A DNA stretch of 64,000 bases, taken from assembly GCA_011317545.1 (NCBI GenBank), contig WUJK01000005.1:1984001-2048000 (forward strand), read 5' to 3'. Every line of letters starts with the position of its first letter. Within the stretch, counting starts at the first letter, position 1. The notes beneath the pieces are model-generated. The model ran no database searches. It was not told the origin of the DNA and worked only from the letters and a program-made list of their open reading frames with translations. Positions 1-11,504 of this stretch are shown here, in pieces. The DNA comes from Coniella vitis (taxonomy: Eukaryota; Ascomycota; Sordariomycetes; Diaporthales; Schizoparmaceae). Both the position numbers and the translations under genes were made by a program.

Positions 1-316
1 GCAACCCTTTTGCCATCCGTGCTCCTCCAAGCTGCCCCAACAGAAGTACAAAGTCTCCCATTTCAAGCGTAGACCTTGCTTGTCGATGGGAGCCATCCAT
101 TTGATGACCGAATAGCCCAATCTCAATGCATGGAACGAAAAACAAGTTGGTGAAGTACTAAAATTTGTATGTCGAAATTCTGTGAGTGGGAAATGTGTTG
201 AGCGTCGAAAAGAGAAAGACCTCCTCGACTCAGGCGCGCATCCCGGATGCATTAAAAAATCTGTATTTTAGAAGACGCTGTCAAGATCGCTAAATTCGTG
301 ATAGAGCAGCGCCTTA
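1..316. other. Spacer at window start
   Basis: No coding frame that I can support. It lies downstream of the minus-strand gene ending at 317 and probably holds its 3' UTR. The left-hand neighbour is outside the window. Confidence 0.4.
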
Positions 317-2149
317 TTACATTCTTGGCTTGCGGCGCGCGGCAGCCTTGGCGGCAGTCTTGCCAGACACTTGGGTCACGAAGCTAACATGTCTAGCCTC
401 ATCCTTTTTCCGAGAGCTATTGCTCGTACTGCCACTATGTTGGGTAAGTGGATCTTGCATGTCGAGGTACTCAATATCCACCTCGGCAATGTCAGAAACG
501 TCTGCGTCGGAAGCATCACTGGTAGATGAAGCGTCATCGGTATCATCTCCACCATCATCACTCACGAGTGATGGTGCGTTGTTACTGATAGCGGTATTGG
601 GGCTGCGATCAATGTCCATGGCATTAGAGTCACCCACGCTTGTACCATCTTCTTCATCCATAGAAGACATGCCCGCGGGCGGCAGTAGAGAGAGGGGCGG
701 TGACTGGCTTTTGCTGCTCGAGGAACTGGGCTCGGAGGCAGACCCGACGGGCACGGCTCGAGCGGGAACGCGCTTTATGGGGAGCCGCGATCCCGTGTGG
801 ACTGTGCTCATAGCACCTGGCTTGATATCCAGCATCTCTTCGTATTCATCCGAATCTTCTTCACCTTGCAACAGGTCATCTAAATCCACTCTACTCTTCG
901 CATCTTCGACTTGTGATTGAAGGTTGCCGTTGAAGTTCCGGCTTTGCAGCAATTGGGAGAGGAAAGGAGTTGCGGAAGAGCCAACGAAACTCTTCGAGGG
1001 CTTACAGCCAGCAGGAGTAGATTGGAGTTGGGACGAAGCGCCAGGTATCTGGGACACACCCGGCAGCTTGCCCTCGTGGAATAACTTGAGAGAGGCTTCG
1101 ATGCGCTGCAGTATCTTCGCGTAAGCATTCTGCTCAGTCGTCGCGTCCACTCTCGCGAGAGGATGCACGACGCCGGGGTCTTGGCCGATGGACTGATTTC
1201 CAGTTGGGGCCTTGTCCTCTATGCGACTTGGTACACTTTCCTCTGCTGTCACAGGTACGCCACAAAAGAAGGCAGCCTCGTCATGAGACTTGAACTCCTT
1301 CTTGTGTGTAATGCGCACATGGTTAATGAAACCTTGTGTACTGCTAAAATCGTCTCGGTCACATCGCTTGCCGTCAAGCTTTTCTAGGTGACAGAAGAGC
1401 TTGACAGTCACGCCGTCACTTCGTTTGAGAATGCACGGTCCCTTCGTCTTGGGTGTCACAACAGGTGCTGGTGTTTTGTAGGCAACCTGACCGCGAGCGA
1501 CCCGTTTTCCGATCGCCGCACTCTCAGATTGACTGTTCCGTGTGGACCGTCCTTCCGCAAGCCTGGAGGCGGGAGCGACTGCTTGCCATTCAGGCACTTG
1601 GCCATCGAATTTGGGATCTGGGATGAGCCACTTGGCGTAATGACGCGCATAGGGACCGTCCACCACTCCATACGGTGGCGCCCACTGCGGTACAGGCCCG
1701 CTGATCCTGCTTTGGACAGCCGGTACCTTTCCATCGACGATGTCCAGCATCTGCTGAGGAGTAGGACAAGTAGTGGGGTAGGGAATGAGATGACACCGAC
1801 GCAGTTGTTCCAACGCAGCCTGACATTTCGCCAGTTCTTGGTTGATGAACCGCAGTTCTTGGTGTCTGAGGAGAATCTCGGTTCCAAATTGCTGGTGTAT
1901 GATATCGGTTATGCGGTCAGTGACGCCTGAGTCGTGCAGAGGTCTAGCAGGAGGTGACAGGAAATAATCTTTTCGTGGCGGCGCAGCGGGGGTCTCTGGG
2001 GGAGTTGCAACGTTGTATTCCACTCTCTGGCGCTTAGGGCCATCTCCTCTCAACGCCTTGTACGCCTCTCCGTCGCTAGATGAATCTTTGCGCTTGAGGG
2101 AGCGCGGATCGGTGCCCAAGCTCAGAGAGTCTGATACGTAGTCTGCCAT
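317..2149 (-). CDS. AHC1-like C2H2 zinc-finger protein, 610 aa
   Basis: Single uninterrupted frame of 610 residues starting at an ATG read from 2149. The N-terminus is basic and nuclear-like (KRKDSSSDG, GPKRQR). A Gln/Leu-rich helical stretch lies at about residues 85-115. A zinc-finger-like segment begins near residue 235 (CILKRSDG, then CHLEKLDGKRCDRDDF and GFINHVRITH, followed by KSHDEAA). This arrangement is known from fungal AHC1-like C2H2 proteins; yeast Ahc1 belongs to the ADA histone acetyltransferase complex. The C-terminal third is acidic and Ser-rich (EEDSDEYEEM, DDGGDDTDDASS) and ends in a basic tail (AAKAAARRKPRM). The family is read from the motif; membership of an ADA-type complex is inference. 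A pyrimidine-rich stretch on the coding strand lies upstream (about 2,800-3,400). Confidence 0.7.
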   Translation of the reverse strand: MADYVSDSLSLGTDPRSLKRKDSSSDGEAYKALRGDGPKRQRVEYNVATPPETPAAPPRKDYFLSPPARPLHDSGVTDRITDIIHQQFGTEILLRHQELRFINQELAKCQAALEQLRRCHLIPYPTTCPTPQQMLDIVDGKVPAVQSRISGPVPQWAPPYGVVDGPYARHYAKWLIPDPKFDGQVPEWQAVAPASRLAEGRSTRNSQSESAAIGKRVARGQVAYKTPAPVVTPKTKGPCILKRSDGVTVKLFCHLEKLDGKRCDRDDFSSTQGFINHVRITHKKEFKSHDEAAFFCGVPVTAEESVPSRIEDKAPTGNQSIGQDPGVVHPLARVDATTEQNAYAKILQRIEASLKLFHEGKLPGVSQIPGASSQLQSTPAGCKPSKSFVGSSATPFLSQLLQSRNFNGNLQSQVEDAKSRVDLDDLLQGEEDSDEYEEMLDIKPGAMSTVHTGSRLPIKRVPARAVPVGSASEPSSSSSKSQSPPLSLLPPAGMSSMDEEDGTSVGDSNAMDIDRSPNTAISNNAPSLVSDDGGDDTDDASSTSDASDADVSDIAEVDIEYLDMQDPLTQHSGSTSNSSRKKDEARHVSFVTQVSGKTAAKAAARRKPRM

Positions 2150-5100
2150 CTTCTCGATTTGAGTCTGGCGCTGCTTGTGTCTCTGTGCAGTTCAGCGTCC
2201 ACAGGCTGAGCAAAGATCCGAGTAGCCCGATGATGATGTGATGAGAATGGCGGCGAGGAAAACGATGGAAGGTGACAGAAACTCTCGAAGTTGCTAGTTT
2301 GAGAGCAGTGCAACCGGTGAATCCCAACTTTGGGCTGACAGAAGCGGAATGCGCGTGGAGTTTGTCTGGTGCGGGCGGGTTGCAAGAAGGAGACTTGCGC
2401 GTTAAGGGCTGGTTTGCGGCAGTTGATGAAGGTCGGTTCAAAGAAGGTTGAACAGGCAGCAAACGTGTGGTTGAGGCGATAAGGCTGACGTAACCGGGGT
2501 GGAAACGGCGCTAAATCACTAGCGTTGGTGGGCGTGCAGCTGCAGTCGGAAGGTGGGTCGAATGGTCGGACGTGCAGAAGGCACGCACGGGGCAGGTGCA
2601 GGGGCACAGCAGGCAAGCAGGCTGAGTCGCAGGCAAGCAGAGGCCAGCCTAAGAGGTTGTCTGACCAACCACCCGGGATAACTTGATTGGTGGCAAGTCG
2701 GGGACGAGCAGGGCGCGCGAAAGCTACTAAAAGCGTCGCGGCATGTATGACTCTGTGCAAGCAAGAACCGCTGCGTATGTGCTCAAGCCTCTGGATAGAA
2801 TTTGATGCTCAGCTATCACACCCGCGTTGTTAGCGCAAGTAGTCCTTTTTGTGTGTGTTCTGCTGGTTGGGCTACCCGTGGCTTGTAACGGCAAATGTTT
2901 GGTGTCTGAGTGAACACGACGAGTTCAGGGAATGCGCAGACAGGTGACGGAATGAAGGGGGTGAGTGTCGACTTGAGATTGATTAGGGGGGGGTGTACAG
3001 TAAGGCGAGGGCAACTCAGGGGGGGGTGGAATGGGGCGTGCAAAGAAAGGCTGGGAAAGGCGAGGGAAAGGGGGAGACGGACGAAGGAGCATGGGAACGA
3101 GGGAGGCCAAAAAGCGACAGTGTGACGGCAAGTGCGGCAATGATTGGGCGGGCCAGGGCAGGATGGAAATGAAATCGTCAGCTTACCAGAAAGACGCGAG
3201 ACACGGCTGTGTCGCAGAAACAGGCAGAGCCGTTGTTGCAGTGGCATGCGATGGTGGAAAAAGAAGAGAGCGAGGGAAAAAGAAAAACACGGCCAGAGGA
3301 CGACGATACGGCTGAAAGCTGAGAAATCAAGTTGTTTGCGCAGCGCTGTGTTGCGACGTCGACAGTTAGCATAACTAAGTTCACCGACTTGGGAAAAAGG
3401 GGGGTCCATAAAGCCAAGCCAAGTCAAGCAGAGGAAAAAGAGGAACCTCTGGGGTATGCGAGGCCACCCAAGGGCCACCTCGGGAACGGTCGGGGAGCAG
3501 CCAAAGGCCGCGAACGTCGACGCTTCTTGCGCCAGAACTCACCTGGGCGGCGTGCGTGTGCGTGTGCGTGTGCGTACGCTGAGCTGTTCACTAAGCTGAG
3601 CTGCGACGACTCCCTTTGTCCAGCTGCTCGCTCCTGCAGTTGCCAACGGAGACTGAGGACACGTATTCGGAAGATGCAGAACAAAATGAATGATAAAAGA
3701 CGCGTTCAAGATGCTCCAGAGAGTTTGGGTTCTGGATGTCAAAGTTCGAAACACTACCGCTCTGGGCTGGTGGTACGGTGGAAGGAGGTTGGTGTGAGTC
3801 TGCGAGCGCAAAAGGGCCATCGACAGGGGAAAGCGCAGAAGCTGCGGGTGAGGGACCGATGCGAGACTGAAATTGAGAGCGTTTTGGAGAATGATGGCAT
3901 CTGGGGGTGTGTTGGCTGGGGAATGGCTGGAATAGGGGATGGGATGGGCACTGCACCTGGCACTTTGTTGGTGCCGCTAGTGGGCTGTGGACGCCTGCTT
4001 GGCTAGCACAGCACACACCTGCTGGCTGGCTGGCAGGTGGGATGGTAGGTGTGCGACACCGACTTGGGACAAGAGCGGAATGCAAATGGGTCGGATCCTT
4101 GGAGGATGGACCCAGCAGGTCCGAGATTGGCGCTGGGTGGGTATGCACTACTTAGGTACTTAGGTACCCAGTACTGTACTACATGCGATGTATCGTAGTA
4201 GCTTCCGACCAGCCGCCAGCGCTAGTAGCGGTTGTGAAAGTAGAGGGTACAAGTGTCCGGGCATGAAATCCAGCAAAACAGGGCCATGAGTCTTTGACGA
4301 CTGCCAGTTGTTGTGAAGTTCGTCCGCTTGTTATTAATTGGCTTTCCATATTGTCGTAGGTCTTGTTACTGTTCGTACTTGACGGATCAGGAAACCTGCA
4401 TATACTAACCTATATGTACTTGGCACTCGGTCGTATTCACGCATCGCCCCAATGTTGTACTGTATTCAATATGCAAATCTCACCACATGCTAAGAATATC
4501 AATACTGCATTTATATATAAGTAGCGCAGCACTATTATTCTCTGCGAATCCGCCCATTACACCTTAATATGCACATTCAGATCCCAAAAAAGGCCAACTC
4601 ATTTGCAATGCAATGAAACCACTTTACCATTTATATAGTATGGTTCTTAAGCAGGAATTAGAGTATCCGCGCTTGGACTGCTACTATGTATATCAGAAAG
4701 TCAGCAACCCATCAAGTGTACCCAGGTACTTGCAGCATATAGTAGTAGTCTGGTATTAGCTCTTGAAAGTCCACTTTAAGATCGCGATAGTTGGCGGGTT
4801 CTGTAAGTGCATTAATGCACTCATATGCACTGTGCCCAGAACTAACATGGTTGATGACTCTACATAGTAAATACAACTTGGAAGTTCTTCAGCCACTGCT
4901 ATGAAGCTTCAAAGTTTGTTCATCCTGATCTATGATAACGTCTAGAAGTGCTATATCCACGAATTTTGAAACTGAGAAAGAACGGCTGAAGACATGCAGC
5001 CTTCTGGATCAAGTTTTTTGATATGTTTTGGACTGGATACCTGGCTTTTGAACCATTGTATACTCTGTAGCACCCTTCATTTTGTTTTTGTTCCCCCTTT

Positions 5101-5710
5101 CTTTGCAAGTACCTCGAGTTGTCAAAGCCAAGATTCTCTACATAAAAGCTGTCTGGCTTCACTTTAGACCAGAGGTTGGACCTTGTATGGCTACTTATTT
5201 GGCTTCCCGAGTCTAACATGTGATTGTAAGGCTCGATGTCTCCTTGAGACGGCAGTTTGAGGCTCTCTAAGCTACAAGATGGCTATTGCGACCTGGGTCG
5301 TCTTTATCAAAAATCAGTATAATAGCAGAGACCTTCAGAATAGGCACCAATATCAAATTATATTTACTGTCCATGGAGGATATATCAAAGCAATATGAAA
5401 TGGCTTCCAATGCTATACTGGCTGACCGATGTCTGGGTACCTGTGTGGAGGCAGGTACAGGTTGCAGGGATACGAAGCCGGTAGGCCATTATCGATAAGT
5501 GCAACTGCTCCACTTCCCTAGAATTTCCCATGAGGACGTCACATTCACCTGGCATTCTCTCCAGAATAACTCACGCCTCAGGAGCTTTCACCTTTGGCCT
5601 TCGCTGCTACTGATAAACTTCAAGCGTTTCCAAGCGTCGCATCGGCCTCTCAAGACCCACCTAAATTTACGGCCTTGGCATCATCCTCTGTCATTAGCGA
5701 CGTCAACACT
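2150..5710. other. Long divergent intergenic region (3.5 kb)
   Basis: Separates two divergent genes. Frames here (for example 2816-3478 on the minus strand) are Pro/Ser/Phe-rich translations of a strand-asymmetric purine/pyrimidine tract and resemble no protein I know. It holds a short GTGTGC-type repeat near 3551-3577, a run of TACTTAGGTACTTAGGTACC-like sequence near 4150-4170, and two copies of the recurrent intergenic 9-mer (4682-4690, 4861-4869). From about 4,300 to 5,300 it is AT-rich with no recognisable gene. Confidence 0.5.
3551..3577. repeat. CGTGTG short tandem repeat
   Basis: Four to five near-perfect hexamer units of the GTGTGC type in a row, ending in CGTACGC. Non-coding context. 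Confidence 0.75.
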
Positions 5711-6538
5711 ATGCCGGGTCCAGCTGCTATGTTGTCGAGCTCTTCTCGAGTGGGCAAGCGCCGCCATCACGATATCGAGACCGAGACCGAATCCAACAAT
5801 CACATTCGAGCTCCTGCATCATATGCAGCCAGAGATCCTGTAGATACCAACCCAACCGAAGACACTCTCCCAACCACTCATCACAGCAATCAGTCACGCA
5901 AGAAGCGCCACATCGGCCCCTCAGCCTCTTCAATCCCGCGCACGTTGCCAATGGAGGCTCACACTGAGCTTATTTCCGAGCTGCAAAATAAGTACAGCAT
6001 CATCACAACAACGGTTATATCCTCGAGCAAGATACAGAAAAAGGTTGACACTGTGTTGTCACACCTGGGTCACGTCGACCTCTTCAATGCGGAGGACAAA
6101 CCTGGAGTCATGATGCTGCATGCGCGCGCGGGCGATGCAGGCAAGATGGTCACAGTCATGGAACTTGCAAAACGACGCATGGGTGAGGGTGGCGTTGCCT
6201 GGTACCAGTACAACAGAGTGTACCAAACCATTCGGAAAGACGACAACATACATAGCAAAGGAGTCTTTCGTGGAAGTCACAATGCCCACGACGCCAACGA
6301 GACGATCGCTGTGGGCGAAGCTGGACCAGATGGCGAAGAAAATAGCGACGAAGAGGAAAGCTTCGAGCCGGTCGATGCGGCCCTCTATGCCGCGATGCAA
6401 GACAAGCCAAACGCCGAGTCCAAAGCAACCTACATGAGCATATTCCTGTCTCGCGTGCCGATCCCCGAGCTCCAGTCCAAGAACTTTGTCACATTGCAGA
6501 CAAATGCAGGCGAGGTCGGTAGAGGCAAGACTATATGA
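5711..6538 (+). CDS. Alba-like DNA/RNA-binding domain protein, about 275 aa
   Basis: The frame is open from 5594, but that codon is TTG; the first in-frame ATG is at 5711 (MPGPAAML) with an A at -3, so I start there. Residues 1-80 are basic and disordered (GKRRHHDIETETE, SRKKRHIGPS). An Alba-like fold follows at about residues 80-180: a segment with TTTVISSSKIQKKVDTVLSHLG, then the strand VMMLHARAGDAGKMVTVMELAKRR, then WYQYNRVYQTIR. An acidic linker (DGEENSDEEESFEP) leads to a short conserved C-terminus. Alba-like proteins include the Rpp25/Pop6-type subunits of RNase P/MRP; which role applies here cannot be told from sequence. The family call rests on the pattern helix, basic strand, VMELAKRR. 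Confidence 0.7.
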   Translation: MPGPAAMLSSSSRVGKRRHHDIETETESNNHIRAPASYAARDPVDTNPTEDTLPTTHHSNQSRKKRHIGPSASSIPRTLPMEAHTELISELQNKYSIITTTVISSSKIQKKVDTVLSHLGHVDLFNAEDKPGVMMLHARAGDAGKMVTVMELAKRRMGEGGVAWYQYNRVYQTIRKDDNIHSKGVFRGSHNAHDANETIAVGEAGPDGEENSDEEESFEPVDAALYAAMQDKPNAESKATYMSIFLSRVPIPELQSKNFVTLQTNAGEVGRGKTI

Positions 6539-8515
6539 GCTACCAGCAGGTGGCTTCGAAAACACGTGATGACAAAGAGCGCAAAGGAGATGAAACGCAG
6601 ATTACGCATTGAACGATACCCCACAACTGGCCTGAAGAAATCACTTGGTAACTGCCTGGCACATTTTTAATGCGACAGCGTAGCTTTGAAACAATATCGA
6701 TGAACTCAAGTCGATGTCTCGGTCCTTGGCTTCCATGACACTGCCTTATTGGCCATCGTTTGGCCCAAAGACAGAAAGGTCCCTTCTATCTTCACGGGTA
6801 GGGAGGCATTGTCGCCTATGTAAGTTGTTAGTCATAGAAAGAAACAAAGATGAGCCTCAACAACTGTATCGGATTAATGAAGAGGAGCCATATCCAAGCA
6901 TTAGCCATCACGATTGCGGGTGAGTTACAAGCCCGCTGAGGCAAGCCCACTGAGATGCCTTTGCCATTGGCGATTTGCATACATCTTGTAGCCTCCAAGA
7001 TGTTGACCATAACCCTGATACATCGCCTGGTGGCTGGCTGTCGTCGGGCAGACTAAGCTTCTTCTCAAATTCACCTGACAAATCCAAAGATCGTTGATTT
7101 CCAGCGTGACGGCCGGCCAGCTCCGAAACTAGATGTAATAGGTCGTCCAGTGTACAACTGGCTGCACTGCTGTCTATCCTTTTATGAATAGTTGTTCTCC
7201 AATTCTAGACATGATTTAGAGGATATTTGAGCCATCGGGCAGGTGTGGTATTGCCGGCTTATTTTAGAGCCCATGTACTCAAGTATAGACTTCACATTAA
7301 CTCTATATACGACCCTTGCCATCAATTCCTCCTTCTCTACGCAAAAGTGGCTGACCATGTGATAGTGGAGACTGTACTCCTACGTGGGGTACGTATTTGA
7401 TAATATGTAAGTACTACGTATATACGCACTGTTGGCTTCAAAAGTCATGACACGAACCACACGCAAATGAAGTACGCCTTTCAGTTTCGATTCAGATGCT
7501 CAAATGACTCTCTGAAATCTTACTTATTTATTACAGAGCGTATGCCGGTCGTCTGGTCTATGCGTGCGAAGGTGAGTTCGTCACCTCTAGGACTGTACTT
7601 TGGTTCTCAGTGCCAAATCACCAGTTCTGTTCTCCTAGTGTTCTGGCAGGTGGCGCAATGACCCTGTGCGACATGGCTCCAATGCCAATCTCCGTCGCTG
7701 ACATGCTGTTCCATCCACTGGAACTGGACCGGGGCCTGAATCCTTCTTTAGGATTGCCCAGTCCAGCAGTCAAGGAAGGACGGTGCGGAGACTTTGGACG
7801 GGCTGAACAGTTGTCGATTGATTTGGACTCTTCGGATCCCATGTGCGAGTTTGGTCTCCCTATCTATTCGTCGACTCAAGATCCCGTGATAAGAACGTCG
7901 CCATGCAGTTGATTCTTTTCACGTGGTATGTCAAAAGAGATTCATCGTCGTGCCGCCCAACCAAATCCTCTTGTATCCCACAGCCTTGCCTTGAGTTCAG
8001 CCGTAGCCTGCTGCAGCCACTCATACGGCGCGACCCAGTCACATAGTAAGCCCTCCGTCTGCAATGTGACATTACAACCCATGCAGCCGTGGGTCTCCTA
8101 CTTTCTACCTTGAAGAGCAGTTGGGGGCAGTGAATCCTTCGGCGACAATCTTCTCGCTACAGATAGTGAGAGGCCCACGTCTGGACCAGTGGCCGCAGCC
8201 AAGGACAACATCCTGCCTCGTCCCCTCAGCTCATGGCAACCATGGATCGTCGCTGCTCCAAGGCCGAGCAGTTTTGCTGCCCTCGCCTTTTCCTTTCCTA
8301 GCCATGCTGGCCTGCCTTTCCTAATTCAGGCGCACAATCATACAATATTGCGTGTGTGATTTACCCTGCAAGAACGACCGTCCGTTGGTGAAGCGTGTGG
8401 TGTGCGATATCACTGTCTACATGCACCCATTACAAAGAATCAGAAGCCTTTTCTACGGTCCTCGATAACAACCCCCCCCCCACCCATAGCAGCTTCTTGG
8501 ACGTCTATCTTGGAG
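6539..8515. other. Intergenic region, 2 kb
   Basis: Between two same-strand genes. It contains only short overlapping frames with no family signature. Near 8472-8481 there is a run of ten C just upstream of the next gene. The last few hundred bases are probably the promoter and 5' UTR of the gene at 8516. Confidence 0.45.
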
Positions 8516-9891
8516 ATGGCCCGGCTGCATATGCCTACGACCAAGCGCTCTTCCAACCTTGGTTTGCTATCGCTCGCCCAATTCCTTCTCTTCCTCCTCC
8601 TAGCGTGGGTGTGCGATGCTTCGTTGACGGTCACGACAACGGTCACGGGCGAGGTCGAGTTTGATCAGCAGTTTTACGTGGAGTGGACAGGCGGCGATGC
8701 TTCGACGTACAAGGTCCTGGTGCAAGAGCAAGAGTCTACGGGTGATGGAGCCGCCGTCACAGTTGCCAGTATGTCAAGCCTTCCATATCGATCAATCAAC
8801 CGACGCGACCGAGCGACCGGTTTCCAGCCGTGAACAAACAGACAACTGTGTCACGCGACCATAATATACACATGTCGCTTGCCAATTCACGTTGCCCAAG
8901 TCGACACCAGCAAACAAGAGAGAAGCAAGGTTGCTAACCTCAAGTTCATCGAAACAGGTAGCGCAACGAGTCCGTATTCTTACTCTTTCAACACTGGAGT
9001 GTGGAAGGAGGGCCACTTTGTGTTTATCGTAGAATCGGATGACGAGCAGGCCGATTCCAACATATTGACTGTCGTGAGTTTATTTCCCTCTCTGACAAGC
9101 TGCAGACCGCTCTTTTTGAGCTCTACCGTCAGCTCATTGGATGCTTATACATCCCTTTCATCTAGACAACTGCTACAACAAGCACAGAAGTATCGTCATC
9201 ACAAACCACACCAGCAACAACCGCCTTAAGCACGCAGAGTTCATCATCCTCCTCATCCCAAACCACACCAGCAACAACAGCCTCAAGCACGCAGAGTTCA
9301 TCATCCTCCTCATCCCAGGTACAAACAACAGCTTCTTCTTCTTCTTCTCTTTTCACTTCGACTTCTTCGGATCCTGCTTCCACCACAGAGCGCTCCAAAG
9401 CTACCGCATCCTCTGGATCTACAGCAGATGCAGCCTCAGCAAGCTCCTCGGGTGTGTCTACCACAGGGTCCACGCCCTCATCCGGTCTGAGCACCGGCGC
9501 CGCGATCGGCATCGGCGTGGGCGTGGGCATTGCGGGTCTGCTCCTTATCGGCGCCCTGCTTCTGTACGCCTACCGGCGCGGCGTTCAAGCGGCAGCAGCG
9601 AGAAAAGATGGCTTGCGCGAGAAGGAACTAGTGCCGGAACTCCCATACGGGGGAAGCGGTAGCGACGGTATTTGGCAGGGCGCTACTGGCCAGAACTCGT
9701 ATCTGGCGACGGCGGTCCATAACGACCGCGGCGGTCATATAGGTGCTGGTTATAATCAACCGGTGGAGTTGTCCAAGGATATCAATAGGCCGTATGCCCA
9801 ATTACACCACGACTCGACGCAATTTGCAGAGCTGGGGCATAATGATACTACCTATTATACAGAATTGGCTGCTGCGAGGGAGAATTCATAA
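8516..9891 (+). CDS. Secreted/type I membrane protein with KNH-like head and Ser/Thr-rich stalk
   Basis: Three exons fit: 8516-8768, 8901-9073 and 9166-9891, with introns opening GTATGT and GTGAGT. The start could also be the ATG at 8531. The N-terminus is a signal peptide (LGLLSLAQFLLFLLLAWVCDA). The mature head (LTVTTTVTGEVEFDQQFYVEW, TYKVLVQ, then FNTGVWKEGHFVFIVESDD) resembles the Kre9/Knh1-like N-terminal domain of fungal wall proteins. A Ser/Thr-rich stalk follows, including a 57-bp duplication, then one transmembrane segment (IGIGVGVGIAGLLLIGALLLYAY) and a cytoplasmic tail with several Tyr residues. Such proteins sit in the plasma membrane with a glycosylated outer stalk. A wall-sensor role is inference. 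The 8901 acceptor is the least certain boundary. Confidence 0.7.
9202..9315 (+). repeat. 57-bp tandem duplication in Ser/Thr-rich stalk
   Basis: Two adjacent 19-codon units (9202-9258 and 9259-9315), each reading QTTPATTA-STQSSSSSS, differ at two bases only. The repeat is in frame and adds O-glycosylation-type residues to the stalk. Confidence 0.9.
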
Positions 9892-11015
9892 AAAAGAAAA
9901 AACTAGAAAGAGGGGCAAAAGCTCTGCTGTGCTGCACAGTACATGGACGATTTTCATGTGTTTGTTAGATATCAATGGCCAATGATCATGTATATTCCGT
10001 TTCGGATTTTTGGGGGGTCTTAAAAAGTCGAGGTAATGGTTTAAGCAGTGTGAGATATTTGCATTTCTGGCTAAAGTATGTGGATGGAAGACTCATGGTT
10101 GCATATCTTGGGAAACAGATCACAATTAGCATAGCTGGCGTTATCTTGGATAGATACATTCAAATCAGGCCTATGTAAAGCGAGAAAGTGTGAATTGCAG
10201 CGACAATTTCATTGCCAGAATCTTGAGTGTAAAGAGTCTACAGGACGTTGGTGTATAGTTTTGAGGTCGTATAAACTCTACCTTGCATAATGGCACCTGA
10301 GCTTACTTGAGGTGGTTGATTTGCTCTGTTCCAGGTTATGACATAACGTTGAATAGCTATTCACAAATGGATACATAGTACAATATTTTTACAATACAAT
10401 TTATCCCGGAGAAAAAGAGTAAAATGCCGAACATGAAATACAGGATCTGCGATGACCGGTGCTGTATCATTCAAGAGCTCGAAACGGTTCCGCAACAAGA
10501 CGATATGTACAGCCGTTAAATTCTTTTGACTCTCAGGTGCTCGCCATGAGGCGTTGCCACGTGAAATTATATACAGATTTCGGGAACGACCTCTCATTTT
10601 CATGTCACATTCATAGAGAACCGCTTCGAAAGCTAAAAGGCCCCAGAAGTATTTACTTTGCTGGAATCGATGAATTTGGCGCTCGTACATATATAATTAC
10701 ACGGAGACTCATATAAACAAGCAATCAAGTCTTGTGACTTGATTTCGCTGCACTGCCTGTGCTTGCGCTTGCGCTACCGCCATGTGGTCATGCCATGGCG
10801 GCGTCGATGCTTGCTGTGACAATGACCAGCAGCCTCCACGGCATCGTCATGTCCTCGGAAAGCACCGGCCTAGGTTTGCGTCGTGACAACGCTTGACAAT
10901 CACGACGAAAGAATGCAGTCTGCTTCTTTTCCTTTGTCCCAGATCATCACTAACTGGGAAGGTCTCAGTCGCGTATGAAAGGCCATGCAATATTTTCTCT
11001 CAGGAAAAAGCATTC
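9892..11015. other. Intergenic region, 1.1 kb
   Basis: Between the membrane-protein gene (+) and vtc1 (-), which converge. Several small AT-rich frames without family resemblance. One copy of the recurrent 9-mer TACATAGTA at 10372-10380. Confidence 0.45.
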
Positions 11016-11504
11016 TCAAGGTTGCTTGTTGCCGCTATTCTTGGACGACTCGGCGATTCGTAGCCCAAAGTTGGCACAGACAGCCACCAGCAGCAGAACT
11101 GCAAGCACCGTAGGCCCAAATCTGTCGTCAAACCCAGCTTGGCCCCTTGTTCGAATCGACTTTGCACGCCAGTGGTACGTCCGCAGCGCATATAGCAGCG
11201 TGGCAACGGCGACACCAGTGAAGAAGAAGGCGGAGATCTTGGCGGCCTTGTCGCCAAAGTTGAGCATGCCCACGGCTAGGGCACCGACAATGACGGAGAA
11301 GTTGAGCCACGACAGGAATGTGCGTTCGTTGGCAAAGTAGACTTTTGGCTCGACACGGGTCGGCAGGGCGATGCGCTTGCCTAGAGGTGGTGAAACACAG
11401 AGAAAGGAGAATTCAAGTCAATAAGATGCTGCACGCAGGAGACGGAAATGATTAAGCGTAGACGACATACCGGGCGCAGTCTGAAGTAGTGGCTGGCTGG
11501 ACAT
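11016..11504 (-). CDS. vtc1: Vacuolar transporter chaperone 1 (Vtc1), 132 aa
   Basis: Two exons on the minus strand, 11504-11471 and 11380-11016, joined over a 90-bp GTATGT...TAG intron. The ATG at 11504 gives MSSQPLLQTAPGKRIALP, then the hallmark VYFANERTFLSWLNFSVIVG and LNFGDKAAKISAFFFTG. There are three hydrophobic helices, the whole being a DUF202 (VTC-type) membrane domain. The length of 132 aa matches the family (about 130). In yeast Vtc1 is the small membrane subunit of the VTC complex, which makes inorganic polyphosphate from ATP and moves it into the vacuole. No SPX or polymerase partner gene lies nearby, as is usual for fungi. The identity is clear from the nearly unbroken motif. 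Confidence 0.95.

Noticed and set aside
2816..3478. 220-residue minus-strand frame
   Set aside because: Low-complexity Pro/Ser/Phe translation of a purine-rich tract. No family pattern and no start context, and it overlaps other frames.
5594..5710. N-terminal extension of the Alba-like protein
   Set aside because: The extension begins at TTG. The first ATG is at 5711.
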